Below are positions 26,363 to 34,065 of a stretch of 64,000 nucleotides of DNA, piece after piece. The DNA is taken from assembly GCA_027062365.1 (NCBI GenBank), contig JAMOTK010000076.1, positions 1-64,000 of the forward strand. Reading direction: 5' to 3'. The stretch is from Sulfurovum sp. (lineage in GTDB: Bacteria; Campylobacterota; Campylobacteria; Campylobacterales; Sulfurovaceae). The notes beneath the pieces are model-generated. The model was not told where the DNA came from and did no database searches. It worked only from the letters and a program-made list of their open reading frames with translations. Every line of letters starts with the position of its first letter. Position 1 is the first letter of the stretch. The translations under genes and the position numbers were made by a program.

Positions 26363-28735
26363 ATGAACCCACTACACATTTACCCGACATCAAGAGCATT
26401 ACGTAAGATAAACAGCATCCATAAAGCACAAGAAGGTTTCTTGCCTACACTTATGCGTATGGATGAGTTTGAACAACGTGCTATTTTATTAGACAACAAA
26501 AAACAGATTGACCCATTGAAACGTATTTTACTATTACGTAAAGCTGCTAAATTCAAATCTTTTGAAGCATTAAAATTGGACATTTCCTTGGTGAGGTTTT
26601 TTACCAAAAGTGACGCTATTTTTAAATTTTTTGAAGAGTTAGCTGTAGAAAATGTGAGTTTTAATGACTTAGCAGAGGCTGATGCCTACGTGGAGTTTGC
26701 AACACATTTAGAGATATTAAAAAATCTTTTAGCAAACTATCAGACACTCCTTGATGCTGAGGGTTATACAGACAAGGTATTTATCCCCTCACACTATATT
26801 TTAAATATGGGTTTTTTGAAGAGCTATACACAGATAGAGATACACCTAGAAGGCTATTTAAGTCATTTTGAACTCAATTTACTATATGAAATCGCACAGC
26901 ATATACCTTTACATATCTACTACACAACAAGCCCCTTTAATCGTAAAATGCAAGAACGTTTTAGTGATATAGGCATACCTCTTCCCAATCATAAACATCT
27001 TATATTTTCTTTATCTGATAAAGTAATCATCAAAACAGAAGACAATAATGCCCAAATCACACCTCAAATCTATGCCGTAGAACAAAGAGAAGAACAAATT
27101 GCTATTGCTTTTAAGCATATAGATGAGATGGTACATTCAGGGATAGAAGCAGAAGAGATAGTACTTATCTTGCCTGATGAGAGTATCAAAGAACATTTTA
27201 CACTCTTTGATAGCTACCATAACCTCAATTTTGCTATGGGGTATGATTATAGTAAAGGACGTATTTACAAATCATTAGAAGCACTGTATGGCTATTGGCA
27301 ACGCCATGACAAAGAGAGTAAAATATTATTAGAACGTTATGGATTTAGCATGGAGACCATAGACTCTATCTCTACCTCAAAAAAGCTCAAAGTAGAAAGT
27401 TTTTTTGAGATAATTCATACTTTGGGATTACATGATAGTCCTCTTGTAAATACTCAAAAGGTCGATACTCAAAAGAAAGAAAAATATACTGAACGTGTAT
27501 ATGAAAAGTATCTCTATTTTATGAAGATACTTGAAGCAGAAGTATTGATACCTAAAGAGTGGCTTTTTTTGTGGCTCAAAAGTCTTTCTCAAATTACCTT
27601 AGATGATGTCCGTGGTGGAAAAATTACGGTCATGGGTGTATTAGAGACTAGAGGTGTTGGGTTTAAAGGGGTGGTGATTGTAGATTTCAATGAAGGGATA
27701 GTACCTGCTAGTTCGAGCAAAGACCAGTTTCTAAACTCCTCTGTAAGGGCTTTTGCCAACCTGCCTACAAAGCATGATAGAGAAGCGTTACAAAAACAGT
27801 ATTATAAAAGTGTATTGGAACGTGCTGAATGCTCTGTGATTATCTATAGTACTTCGGACAATAAATTACCTTCTAAGTTCTTGTATGAATTGGGACTACA
27901 AAGTGGTACAAAGGTTACAGCACAATTTGACCTACTCTATGCACAACCTTCTCAAAGTATCAAAGAAGAGACCCCTATGGTCAAAGATTTTGATGCCAAA
28001 ACCATTGTATGGTCAGCTTCAAGATTGAAGACCTATCTAGAATGTAAGCGTAAATACTACTACCGTTATATCCAAAAGATACAAGCCAAAAAAGAAGATG
28101 AGCTAAATGAGGGTGCATTTTTGCATCTACTTTTAGACCATCTTTTCCGTGAAAAAATGTATTATACAAGTACACAAGAGATGCAACAGGGTATAGATAT
28201 GTTACTCGATACCCTTTTGCCGTATGAAAATGCCAAAGTAGCCTATCAAAAATTATTATGGAAATCTAAGCTCAAAGACTTTGTGGCATCTCAAATCGCA
28301 CATTTTAATGCCTCTTGGAAAGTCATAGAACATGAAAAAGAGTTTCAATCAGAGATAGGAGGTCTACGCTTCAAAGGTCGCATCGATAGGATAGACCAAA
28401 ATGATACCCATACATTGGTACTAGACTATAAAAGTGGTTCTACCAAAGATGCCCAAAAGACAAAAAACCTAGAGACGCTTACAGATTTACAAATGAGTAT
28501 CTATTTTCATTTACTAAGTCCAAAATATCAAAATATCAAATTGGCATTTATCAAACTTTTTGAAGAAGGTACTATCGAAGAGATTAAACTTTTAGAAGAA
28601 AAAAATAAACGTCTATCGGATGTCATTATCGAGCTAAAACAGACCAAAAGTTTTGAAGCCAATAAAACCGATGTATTACAACACTGTAAATTTTGTGAAT
28701 TTACCTTACTTTGTGAAAGAGGTAACTATTTATAG
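26363..28735 (+). CDS. addB: AddB-type helicase/nuclease subunit
   Basis: 790 residues. It has an inactive helicase-like N-terminal part (VMGVLETRGVGFKGVVIVDFNEGIVP is the motif IV-VI region) and a C-terminal PD-(D/E)XK nuclease with GRIDRID and LVLDYKSGS (Asp688, Lys690). Cys561 plus Cys775, Cys778 and Cys784 (CKFC then C) form the Fe-S cluster site typical of AddB. With AddA it processes double-strand breaks for recombination. addA is not in the window. It starts 24 bases after fixH. Confidence 0.88.
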   Translation: MNPLHIYPTSRALRKINSIHKAQEGFLPTLMRMDEFEQRAILLDNKKQIDPLKRILLLRKAAKFKSFEALKLDISLVRFFTKSDAIFKFFEELAVENVSFNDLAEADAYVEFATHLEILKNLLANYQTLLDAEGYTDKVFIPSHYILNMGFLKSYTQIEIHLEGYLSHFELNLLYEIAQHIPLHIYYTTSPFNRKMQERFSDIGIPLPNHKHLIFSLSDKVIIKTEDNNAQITPQIYAVEQREEQIAIAFKHIDEMVHSGIEAEEIVLILPDESIKEHFTLFDSYHNLNFAMGYDYSKGRIYKSLEALYGYWQRHDKESKILLERYGFSMETIDSISTSKKLKVESFFEIIHTLGLHDSPLVNTQKVDTQKKEKYTERVYEKYLYFMKILEAEVLIPKEWLFLWLKSLSQITLDDVRGGKITVMGVLETRGVGFKGVVIVDFNEGIVPASSSKDQFLNSSVRAFANLPTKHDREALQKQYYKSVLERAECSVIIYSTSDNKLPSKFLYELGLQSGTKVTAQFDLLYAQPSQSIKEETPMVKDFDAKTIVWSASRLKTYLECKRKYYYRYIQKIQAKKEDELNEGAFLHLLLDHLFREKMYYTSTQEMQQGIDMLLDTLLPYENAKVAYQKLLWKSKLKDFVASQIAHFNASWKVIEHEKEFQSEIGGLRFKGRIDRIDQNDTHTLVLDYKSGSTKDAQKTKNLETLTDLQMSIYFHLLSPKYQNIKLAFIKLFEEGTIEEIKLLEEKNKRLSDVIIELKQTKSFEANKTDVLQHCKFCEFTLLCERGNYL

Positions 28736-28859
28736 CCAAAGCCAGAGATATAAAAATTTGGCATTCAATGTAACAGATTTGTGGTTTGTAAGTGAGTTAT
28801 CGTTATCAGATGACCTCTAAATTTCTATAATTCATAACATCAGGTGAGTATAAATAAAA

Positions 28860-29747
28860 TTAGTAATTAAATTTTTCTATTAATTCTTTATATATACAAA
28901 ATAATCTAAGGCAATCACCAGAAGAATGATGAGCAATTAAATTTTCTTTTTTATATGTAAAATTTTCTTTTCTTATAGGTAAATCATAACTAAATTTTGA
29001 AAATTCTATTCTATTGTTAATAACAATATTATTAAAATTAAATCTATTAATTAATAAATCTAATGAATATCGCTTATTGGGATTAAGTTTTAACTTATCT
29101 TGTATTTCTAAAGAATATTGACTTTTATCATTATTTTTAAGTATTGTTTGAATATCAATTATATTTTTATCTTCTATTTTAATTTTATATCTATTTAAAA
29201 TCTTTATATCTTCGTTACCTCCAAATAGATAGATAGTTGGAATATGACCTATTATCTTATTTAAATAAGAGTTTAGTTTATTAAAATATTTTTTATTCCA
29301 TTCTTTTCTAATTTGTTTATAGTCATTTTTAGAAATTTTAAAATTTTTATTATATGAATATGATTTATTTGTATAAAGATTAAGAATACTTTTTTGGATT
29401 CTGTATCTTCCACTTTTTGTTTTAACTCTCTCTATACTTACTAAATCTGTATCAGGGAAAAATAGCATTTCACTTAATGATATTTTATTAGTTTTAGTAT
29501 TATATATTAAAATAGCTACTTCTGTTACCAAAAAATCTCTAAAATAAGAACCATAAATTTGACCAAATTCAAAATCTAAAAATACAATTTCATCTATCTC
29601 ATTATTAGATTTAAATTCATTATCTTTTAGTTGTTCTTCTATACAATTTGCTTCATATAAATTATAACCACAAGGCATAGAATCAAATATGGCATCTTGA
29701 CTATATCCTTGACTTTTCATATCATGTAAAAAATCCCAGTCACCCAT
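28860..29747 (-). CDS. DEDDh-type 3'-5' exonuclease-like protein
   Basis: 295 residues, rich in Asn/Lys/Ile and more AT-rich than neighbours. Three exonuclease motifs are visible: Exo I with IVFLDFEFG (Asp58, Glu60), Exo II with LFGGNEDIKILNRYKI (Asp180) and Exo III with AHHSSGDCLRL (His273, Asp278). This is the DnaQ/RNase T arrangement. The N-terminal 50 residues are a short helical addition. It stands alone and opposite to flanking genes, with SD AAAGGAGA at 29753-29760. The substrate is unknown; a role in mobile-element defence is possible but not shown. Confidence 0.7.
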   Translation of the reverse strand: MGDWDFLHDMKSQGYSQDAIFDSMPCGYNLYEANCIEEQLKDNEFKSNNEIDEIVFLDFEFGQIYGSYFRDFLVTEVAILIYNTKTNKISLSEMLFFPDTDLVSIERVKTKSGRYRIQKSILNLYTNKSYSYNKNFKISKNDYKQIRKEWNKKYFNKLNSYLNKIIGHIPTIYLFGGNEDIKILNRYKIKIEDKNIIDIQTILKNNDKSQYSLEIQDKLKLNPNKRYSLDLLINRFNFNNIVINNRIEFSKFSYDLPIRKENFTYKKENLIAHHSSGDCLRLFCIYKELIEKFNY

Positions 29748-29795
29748 AGTTATCTCCTTTAATTACAGTATCGTTAATTATACTATAACTATGGG
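29743..29795 (-). promoter_or_regulatory. Promoter of the exonuclease gene between 11-bp inverted repeats
   Basis: On the minus strand a TATAAT box (29777-29782) and an AAAGGAGA ribosome site (29753-29760) lie between two perfect 11-base inverted repeats, CCCATAGTTAT (29743-29753) and ATAACTATGGG (29785-29795). One arm covers the start codon. The other lies upstream of the -10 box, so the pair would act in DNA, as operator half-sites, rather than as an RNA hairpin. Confidence 0.45.
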
Positions 29796-30054
29796 GTGTC
29801 TTCCCCTGAAAAGATCACTAAAACAAAAGAACACAAGGGGCAGGTGATAATGATAACCCAACAACCTCCTCAATGCTACTTTATGACACATAAAATAGAG
29901 ACTAAACATACACCTTAACCCACTTCTCCCAAACCATTAGCTATAATTTTAAGTACCCTTTTTTGGTAATGGGGTAGTGTTTTTGGTTTCTGTTTTATTT
30001 AGGGTTTGGGCTTGGCATTTATATGTGGGAGGTAAAAATCTAAAGCAGGGGTAC
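29748..30054. other. Non-coding stretch in the accessory island
   Basis: 307 bases. The left end holds the exonuclease promoter. A TATAAT-like box at about 29942-29947 precedes the small frame at 30055. A short GGGG/CCCC hairpin lies near 29793-29806. No RNA gene or longer frame was recognised. Confidence 0.4.
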
Positions 30055-30168
30055 ATGATGGAATTTATTTCAGCATTGGCTCTTATTGTTTCTATATTGA
30101 AAGTCACTTTAATGTGGTTGAATTATAGAGATTGTAAGAAAGCTAAGAAGAACACAGACAAAGACTAA
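30055..30168 (+). CDS. Possible 37-residue membrane peptide
   Basis: Read from ATG 30055 (GCAGGGG upstream), the product is MMEFISALALIVSILKVTLM followed by WLNYRDCKKAKKNTDKD: one hydrophobic helix and a basic tail. A 63-residue version from 29977 has no clear ribosome site. A strong terminator hairpin follows 15 bases after the stop, which supports a real short transcript. A type I toxin-like peptide is one possibility; no family recognised. Confidence 0.4.
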   Translation: MMEFISALALIVSILKVTLMWLNYRDCKKAKKNTDKD

Positions 30169-30182
30169 CTTGTCTCACAAGA

Positions 30183-30210
30183 TGTAGGAAATTAGAGGTT
30201 TCCTACATTT
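30183..30210 (+). terminator. Rho-independent terminator
   Basis: Perfect 9-bp stem TGTAGGAAA/TTTCCTACA (30183-30191 and 30199-30207) with a 7-base loop, followed by TTTCTGT. It ends the short transcript from 30055. Confidence 0.65.
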
Positions 30211-30311
30211 CTGTGTACCCTTTCCATAATTGTACACAATAAACTTTAAATCAAAATAAAATACAAATGTAAATCTACAAAAGGACGAGTAAACAAAAAG
30301 CCACCTTACGC

Positions 30312-30317
30312 TATAAT
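30312..30317 (+). promoter_or_regulatory. -10 box of the toxin-antitoxin-like pair
   Basis: TATAAT lies 34 bases before ATG 30351, with AAAGGA as ribosome site. No -35 consensus. The pair has its own promoter and a terminator just upstream, so it is an independent unit. Confidence 0.5.
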
Positions 30318-30350
30318 AAAAGTATCTAAATATAAACTAAAGGAACTTGT

Positions 30351-30560
30351 ATGTCAATTATTGAACTTATAGAGAAAGCAAAAATATCTGCGAGTAAACG
30401 AAGTAAAGAAGAGAGAACTCAACTCTTAATTGATGCTCATATACTTGATAGAACAGGTCAGCATTATGATGAAAAGTATTTTTCTAAAGAAACTGTTAAA
30501 AGAAGTAAAGACAAAGCAAGTAATAATACTTTGTATAGACCTACTAAAGAAAGAGTATAA
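30351..30560 (+). CDS. Small charged protein, possible antitoxin
   Basis: 69 residues, highly charged. The N-terminal half looks helical (MSIIELIEKAKISASKRSKEERTQLL); the basic end (KRSKDKASNNTLYRPTKERV) may be disordered. No family recognised. Its TAA directly abuts the ATG of the ADP-ribosyltransferase-like gene, the order and spacing usual for an antitoxin before its toxin. Antitoxin role is an inference from context. It could alternatively be a small DNA-binding regulator. Confidence 0.6.
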   Translation: MSIIELIEKAKISASKRSKEERTQLLIDAHILDRTGQHYDEKYFSKETVKRSKDKASNNTLYRPTKERV

Positions 30561-31163
30561 ATGTATACAAGGAAGCCATCTTTTGTGTATGGATTTCATG
30601 GTTTAGATAAAAGTATTGCCATGAAGATTTTAAATAAAGAGATGGATTTTAAATCAAGTAATAATAACTATGATTGGCTAGGTAAGGGTATTTACTTTTG
30701 GGAAAATAATTTTCAAAGAGCAGAAGAGTATGCTAGAGAAGATGCTAAAAGAGCATATACAAAAATTAAAGAACCTTTCACACTTGGTGCTGTGATTGAC
30801 CTTGGAAATTGTTTTGATTTATTAGAACAACATAATTTAGAATTTTTAAAATATGCATATAGTGAATTTAAAAAATCATTGATTGAAAAACATGAAATAC
30901 TCCCCCAGAATACCCCTTTTACCTCTAATGATTTTGATTTTAAGAAACGAGAACTTGATTGTGCTGTTATTCGTTATGCTCATAAACTTGCAAAAAAAGA
31001 AGGTATGGAATTTGACTCTGTAAGAGCAGGATTTTGGGAAGGAAGACCTCTTTATCATGGAGCAGGATTTAAAGAAAAAAATCATATTCAATTGGCTATC
31101 TTAAATCCAAATTGTATCAAAGGTATTTTTTTACCTCGACACTTAAATGAAGATAATAATTAA
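30561..31163 (+). CDS. ADP-ribosyltransferase-fold (PARP-like) protein, possible toxin
   Basis: 200 residues. VYGFHGLDKSIA gives the His of motif 1 (His13), and DWLGKGIYFWENNFQRAEEYA resembles the PARP GKGIYF motif with its Tyr (Tyr45). Motif 3 is less clear: KNHIQLAILNPNCIKGIF places Gln177 where Glu is common. ADP-ribosyltransferases move ADP-ribose from NAD to protein, RNA or DNA. Proteins of this look exist widely as hypothetical genes in accessory regions. With the abutting small gene it makes a toxin-antitoxin-like pair. Activity and target are unproven. Confidence 0.6.
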   Translation: MYTRKPSFVYGFHGLDKSIAMKILNKEMDFKSSNNNYDWLGKGIYFWENNFQRAEEYAREDAKRAYTKIKEPFTLGAVIDLGNCFDLLEQHNLEFLKYAYSEFKKSLIEKHEILPQNTPFTSNDFDFKKRELDCAVIRYAHKLAKKEGMEFDSVRAGFWEGRPLYHGAGFKEKNHIQLAILNPNCIKGIFLPRHLNEDNN

Positions 31164-31183
31164 TATACAAAATAGGAAACCTT

Positions 31184-31261
31184 ATGAGCAATACAAAAAT
31201 ATTCACAGATTTTGTCCATAGTCTTTTAGAAGAAAGCAAAAATTTAATGTTATTTAGATAA
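31184..31261 (+). CDS. 25-codon frame, possible gene remnant
   Basis: ATG 31184 with AGGAAA upstream encodes MSNTKIFTDFVHSLLEESKN then LMLFR and stops. The helical start looks like the beginning of a larger protein cut short. It may be a leftover third gene of the preceding unit or a peptide of its own. Confidence 0.25.
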   Translation: MSNTKIFTDFVHSLLEESKNLMLFR

Positions 31262-31341
31262 AATATCGTTCTTAAATTGTCTCACCTATGAGTGTTGCAA
31301 TATGCCTACCTCTTTGGAGTGTAGAAGAGCCAAGGGCTAGA

Positions 31342-31358
31342 ACAGATTAGTAATCTGT
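31342..31358. repeat. 17-base perfect palindrome upstream of rpmE
   Basis: ACAGATTA-G-TAATCTGT lies 28 bases before the rpmE start. It may be an operator, or a leader hairpin used for ribosomal protein control. No T tract follows directly. Confidence 0.4.
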
Positions 31359-31386
31359 CACACAAATAACTTTTATAGGAAATAAA

Positions 31387-31587
31387 ATGAGAAAAGAAAT
31401 TCACCCAGATTACGTAGAGTGTAATGTTACATGTGCTTGTGGAAACAAGTTTGAGATTAGAACAAACAAAGCTGAACTTTCAGTAGATATTTGTAATGAA
31501 TGTCACCCATTCTTTACAGGTTCAGAAAAAATTCTTGATGCTGCTGGTAGAGTAGAGAAGTTTAAAAACAAATATAAATTGTCATAA
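31387..31587 (+). CDS. rpmE: 50S ribosomal protein L31 (zinc-binding form)
   Basis: 66 residues with the four zinc-ligand cysteines of the C+ form (Cys16, Cys18, Cys36, Cys39) and the conserved [21 protein letters not shown]. It binds the large ribosomal subunit at the intersubunit bridge. It is followed by rsmI and rlmB, an rRNA-related set. Confidence 0.97.
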   Translation: MRKEIHPDYVECNVTCACGNKFEIRTNKAELSVDICNECHPFFTGSEKILDAAGRVEKFKNKYKLS

Positions 31588-31603
31588 GACAATCCTAGCT
31601 TTT

Positions 31604-31619
31604 GGGGGCAGTTGCCTCC
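31604..31619 (+). terminator. Weak hairpin after rpmE
   Basis: GGGGGCA pairs with TGCCTCC (one G-T pair) 17 bases after the rpmE stop, with a tiny loop and no T tract; at most a partial terminator before rsmI. Confidence 0.3.
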
Positions 31620-31650
31620 ATCCTCTTATACTTTTGCCTAAAGGCATATT

Positions 31651-32463
31651 ATGATAACTTTTATCCCTACCCCTATTGGTAACCCCCAAGACATTACATT
31701 ACGTGCGATGAAAACATTTGAAAAAGCAACCCTTTTTTTATGTGAAGATACACGCCTGACCAAACGACTTTTACGATTATTAGAAGAGCGATTTGATATG
31801 CAGTATCCTGAGGCTGTTTTTTATTCATTTAATGAGCATAATGGAGAAGAACGATTAGTACAATTGGCTTCAGAGTTTTCTTCACATGAAGTCGTTTATG
31901 TAAGTGATGCAGGAATGCCTGTAATTTCAGACCCTGGGCAATTGCTCGTGGCACATTGTCAAGACCATGCTATAGCCTATGATGTCTTACCTGGTGCTTC
32001 TGCTGTGACGACTGCGTATGCCGCTTCAGGGTTGGAAGCAGGTAAATTTATATTTTATGCTTTTTTGCCACATAAAGGTAAAGAGCGTATTACGGCTTTG
32101 AGTGAAGTGATGAACCATCGCTATCATACGGTATTGTATGAATCTCCTCACCGTTTGGAAAAGCTTTTAGATGAGATAGAAGCCATCGATGAGAGCAGGG
32201 AATTGTTTTTAGCAAAAGAAATTAGTAAAAGATACCAAAATTACTACAGAGGGTCAGCCAAAGTATTAAATAAAACCCTTAAATCTTTGACAATACGTGG
32301 AGAATGGGTGGTTATTATTTCAGCAAAAGACGTAAAAGAGAAAAGTCTTAGCTTTAATGAAATCTTGCATTTAGACTTACCTCCAAAACCTAAAGCGAAA
32401 CTCTTAGCACAATTGAGCGATAAATCTGTCAAAGAATGGTATGACGTGCTTATTCAAAAGTAA
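31651..32463 (+). CDS. rsmI: 16S rRNA 2'-O-ribose C1402 methyltransferase
   Basis: 270 residues of the tetrapyrrole-methylase fold. FIPTPIGNPQDITLRA, FLCEDTRLTKRLL, YVSDAGMPVISDPG and the VLPGASAVTTAYAASG segment are the RsmI signatures. It uses SAM to methylate C1402 in the ribosomal decoding centre. It ends 21 bases before the chosen rlmB start. Confidence 0.93.
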   Translation: MITFIPTPIGNPQDITLRAMKTFEKATLFLCEDTRLTKRLLRLLEERFDMQYPEAVFYSFNEHNGEERLVQLASEFSSHEVVYVSDAGMPVISDPGQLLVAHCQDHAIAYDVLPGASAVTTAYAASGLEAGKFIFYAFLPHKGKERITALSEVMNHRYHTVLYESPHRLEKLLDEIEAIDESRELFLAKEISKRYQNYYRGSAKVLNKTLKSLTIRGEWVVIISAKDVKEKSLSFNEILHLDLPPKPKAKLLAQLSDKSVKEWYDVLIQK

Positions 32464-32484
32464 AAATTGGATAAAATCTCTCTT

Positions 32485-33171
32485 ATGATTATATATGGAA
32501 AACAGGTATGCCTTCATGCCTTAGAACATCACACAGACAAGATAAAGACAGTATATGTTGCGAAAAAAAACATATTACCCCAAGCGATTTTTCATCAGTA
32601 TCACGATAAGATTAAATTTCTTGAAGAAAAATGGGCTCAATCTATGAGTAAAGGTGGCAATCACCAAGGTTTACTTATAGAGATGGATGCCTACCAAGAA
32701 AGTAGTCTTCAAGAAATTAAGAAAAATAATTTCATTGTGGTGCTTGATGGATTAACCGATGTAGGTAATATAGGTGCAATTGTACGTACAGCCTATGCTT
32801 TAGGTGCAGAAGCCATTATTGCTACAGGTGTCAAGCAACTCAACTTTTCTGGTATTATTCGTAGCAGTTCAGGTGCGATGCTAGATATGCCTTTTATGGT
32901 AGAGAGTAATATATTAGATACCTTCAATGAGCTAAAGCAACTAGGGTTTACTTTTTATGGTGCTTCCATGGAGGGTAAAAAGATAGAAACGATAGACTTT
33001 GAGCCTAAAAGAGTATTGGTTATGGGTAGCGAGGGGAAGGGACTTTCTAAGAAAGTTATAGCAAAATTAGACCATAGTGTCAGCATAGAAATGCAACATG
33101 CGTTTGATTCACTAAACGTGAGTGCAGCAGCAGCAATATTAATACATAGGATGGGTCATGCAATTAAATGA
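32485..33171 (+). CDS. rlmB: 23S rRNA 2'-O-ribose methyltransferase, TrmH/SPOUT family
   Basis: 228 residues from ATG 32485, where the family N-terminus MIIYGKQVCLHAL begins; a TTG 18 bases earlier is possible, and neither has a strong ribosome site. SPOUT knot motifs are complete: NIGAIVRTAYALGAEAII, VLVMGSEGKGLSKKV and LNVSAAAAILIHRMG. RlmB methylates G2251 in 23S rRNA; a different TrmH-family target cannot be excluded. It overlaps the next gene by 14 bases. Confidence 0.85.
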   Translation: MIIYGKQVCLHALEHHTDKIKTVYVAKKNILPQAIFHQYHDKIKFLEEKWAQSMSKGGNHQGLLIEMDAYQESSLQEIKKNNFIVVLDGLTDVGNIGAIVRTAYALGAEAIIATGVKQLNFSGIIRSSSGAMLDMPFMVESNILDTFNELKQLGFTFYGASMEGKKIETIDFEPKRVLVMGSEGKGLSKKVIAKLDHSVSIEMQHAFDSLNVSAAAAILIHRMGHAIK

Positions 33172-34036
33172 TATAGTAGAAAAATATACGATAAGAGAGA
33201 TAAGTTACCAAACAAAAATATCTATAACTAATCTTGAAAAAGTTTTAGCGAAAGATTTTGAATCTCTTTCAAGATTAAAAGCATTTGGATTCCTTTCTAT
33301 TCTTGAACGTGAATATAAAGCAGATCTTTCAGAGATACGTGAAGAAGCCAATCAATATTATATGCAATTTTCAGGCAGTAAAAATTCTGTAGTCAATGTA
33401 CCTCTTACTGATGAAAAAAAAGGAAATTCTAAATTCTTTTTATTTGTCATTTTGGCATTGCTAGGGTATGCTAGTTGGTATTTTTTTATGCAGTTTGATA
33501 AAAAACATTTAAGTGAAATGATACCTTTTATCGATGAATCTATCATAGAGAATTTTATGCATGATAAGAGTGATGATAATAGCAGTGTAGAAGCAGTATC
33601 TACAAGTGTTGTAGCTATCACAAAAATAGAAGTAAGTAAAGAGCCTGAAGTAAAACAAGCTGAGGTGAAACAAGAAAATATAGTCCAAGAAGATACAATT
33701 CAAGAAGATAAAAAAGAAGAAGATAAAAAAGAAGAAAAGATACAAGCCGTAAAACAAGTGGTTTCTATCGTTCCTGTTAATCGTCTTTGGTTTGGACTTA
33801 TTGACCTCGAAAGTAGAGTAAGAGACCACTTCTCTATAGCAGATGCTTATGTTTTAGATGTCTCTTCTAAGCGTTGGCTCGTGGCTACTTCTTCTGCTTC
33901 TTTTTCTTTACAATCTAAAAGTGATACCAAAGCATTTAGCAACAACAAAGAACATTACTTTTTGATAGACAAAGAAGAGATAAAAGTACTAACTAAGAGT
34001 GAATATGTAGCTCTAGGTGGTTGGGATCAGTGGTAA
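33158..34036 (+). CDS. Single-span membrane protein with HTH-like N-terminus
   Basis: 292 residues. The cytoplasmic N-terminus (EKYTIREISYQTKISITNLEKVLAKDF) looks like a helix-turn-helix, followed by one membrane span (about 91-107), an acidic/basic linker rich in Glu, Lys and Gln (EDKKEEDKKEEK), and a C-terminal beta domain (RLWFGLIDLESRVRDHFSIADAYVLDVSSKRWLVATSS). This topology is like RodZ, the cell-shape protein, but the sequence match is not strong. It overlaps rlmB by 14 bases. Confidence 0.65.
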   Translation: MQLNDIVEKYTIREISYQTKISITNLEKVLAKDFESLSRLKAFGFLSILEREYKADLSEIREEANQYYMQFSGSKNSVVNVPLTDEKKGNSKFFLFVILALLGYASWYFFMQFDKKHLSEMIPFIDESIIENFMHDKSDDNSSVEAVSTSVVAITKIEVSKEPEVKQAEVKQENIVQEDTIQEDKKEEDKKEEKIQAVKQVVSIVPVNRLWFGLIDLESRVRDHFSIADAYVLDVSSKRWLVATSSASFSLQSKSDTKAFSNNKEHYFLIDKEEIKVLTKSEYVALGGWDQW

Positions 34037-34065
34037 GGTATAAATAAAGTGTAGAAAGGGTTAAT

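Larger units (their letters stand above)
28736..31386. other. AT-rich accessory island between addB and rpmE
   Basis: About 2.65 kb that breaks the otherwise close-packed housekeeping order. It holds one leftward exonuclease gene, a possible 37-residue membrane peptide, a two-gene toxin-antitoxin-like unit and a 25-codon remnant, separated by long non-coding stretches (28736-28859, 29748-30054, 30169-30350, 31164-31386). No transposase, tRNA or flanking direct repeat was found, so its origin by transfer is inferred only from composition and gene types. Confidence 0.5.

Noticed and set aside
31262-31341. Possible tRNA or small RNA upstream of rpmE
   Set aside because: No cloverleaf, TTC-loop sequence or CCA end could be drawn; only the following palindrome is structured.
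33509-33829. Phe/Tyr-rich leftward frame opposite the RodZ-like gene
   Set aside because: It is the reverse of the Glu/Lys-rich linker codons and has no start signals or homology pattern.
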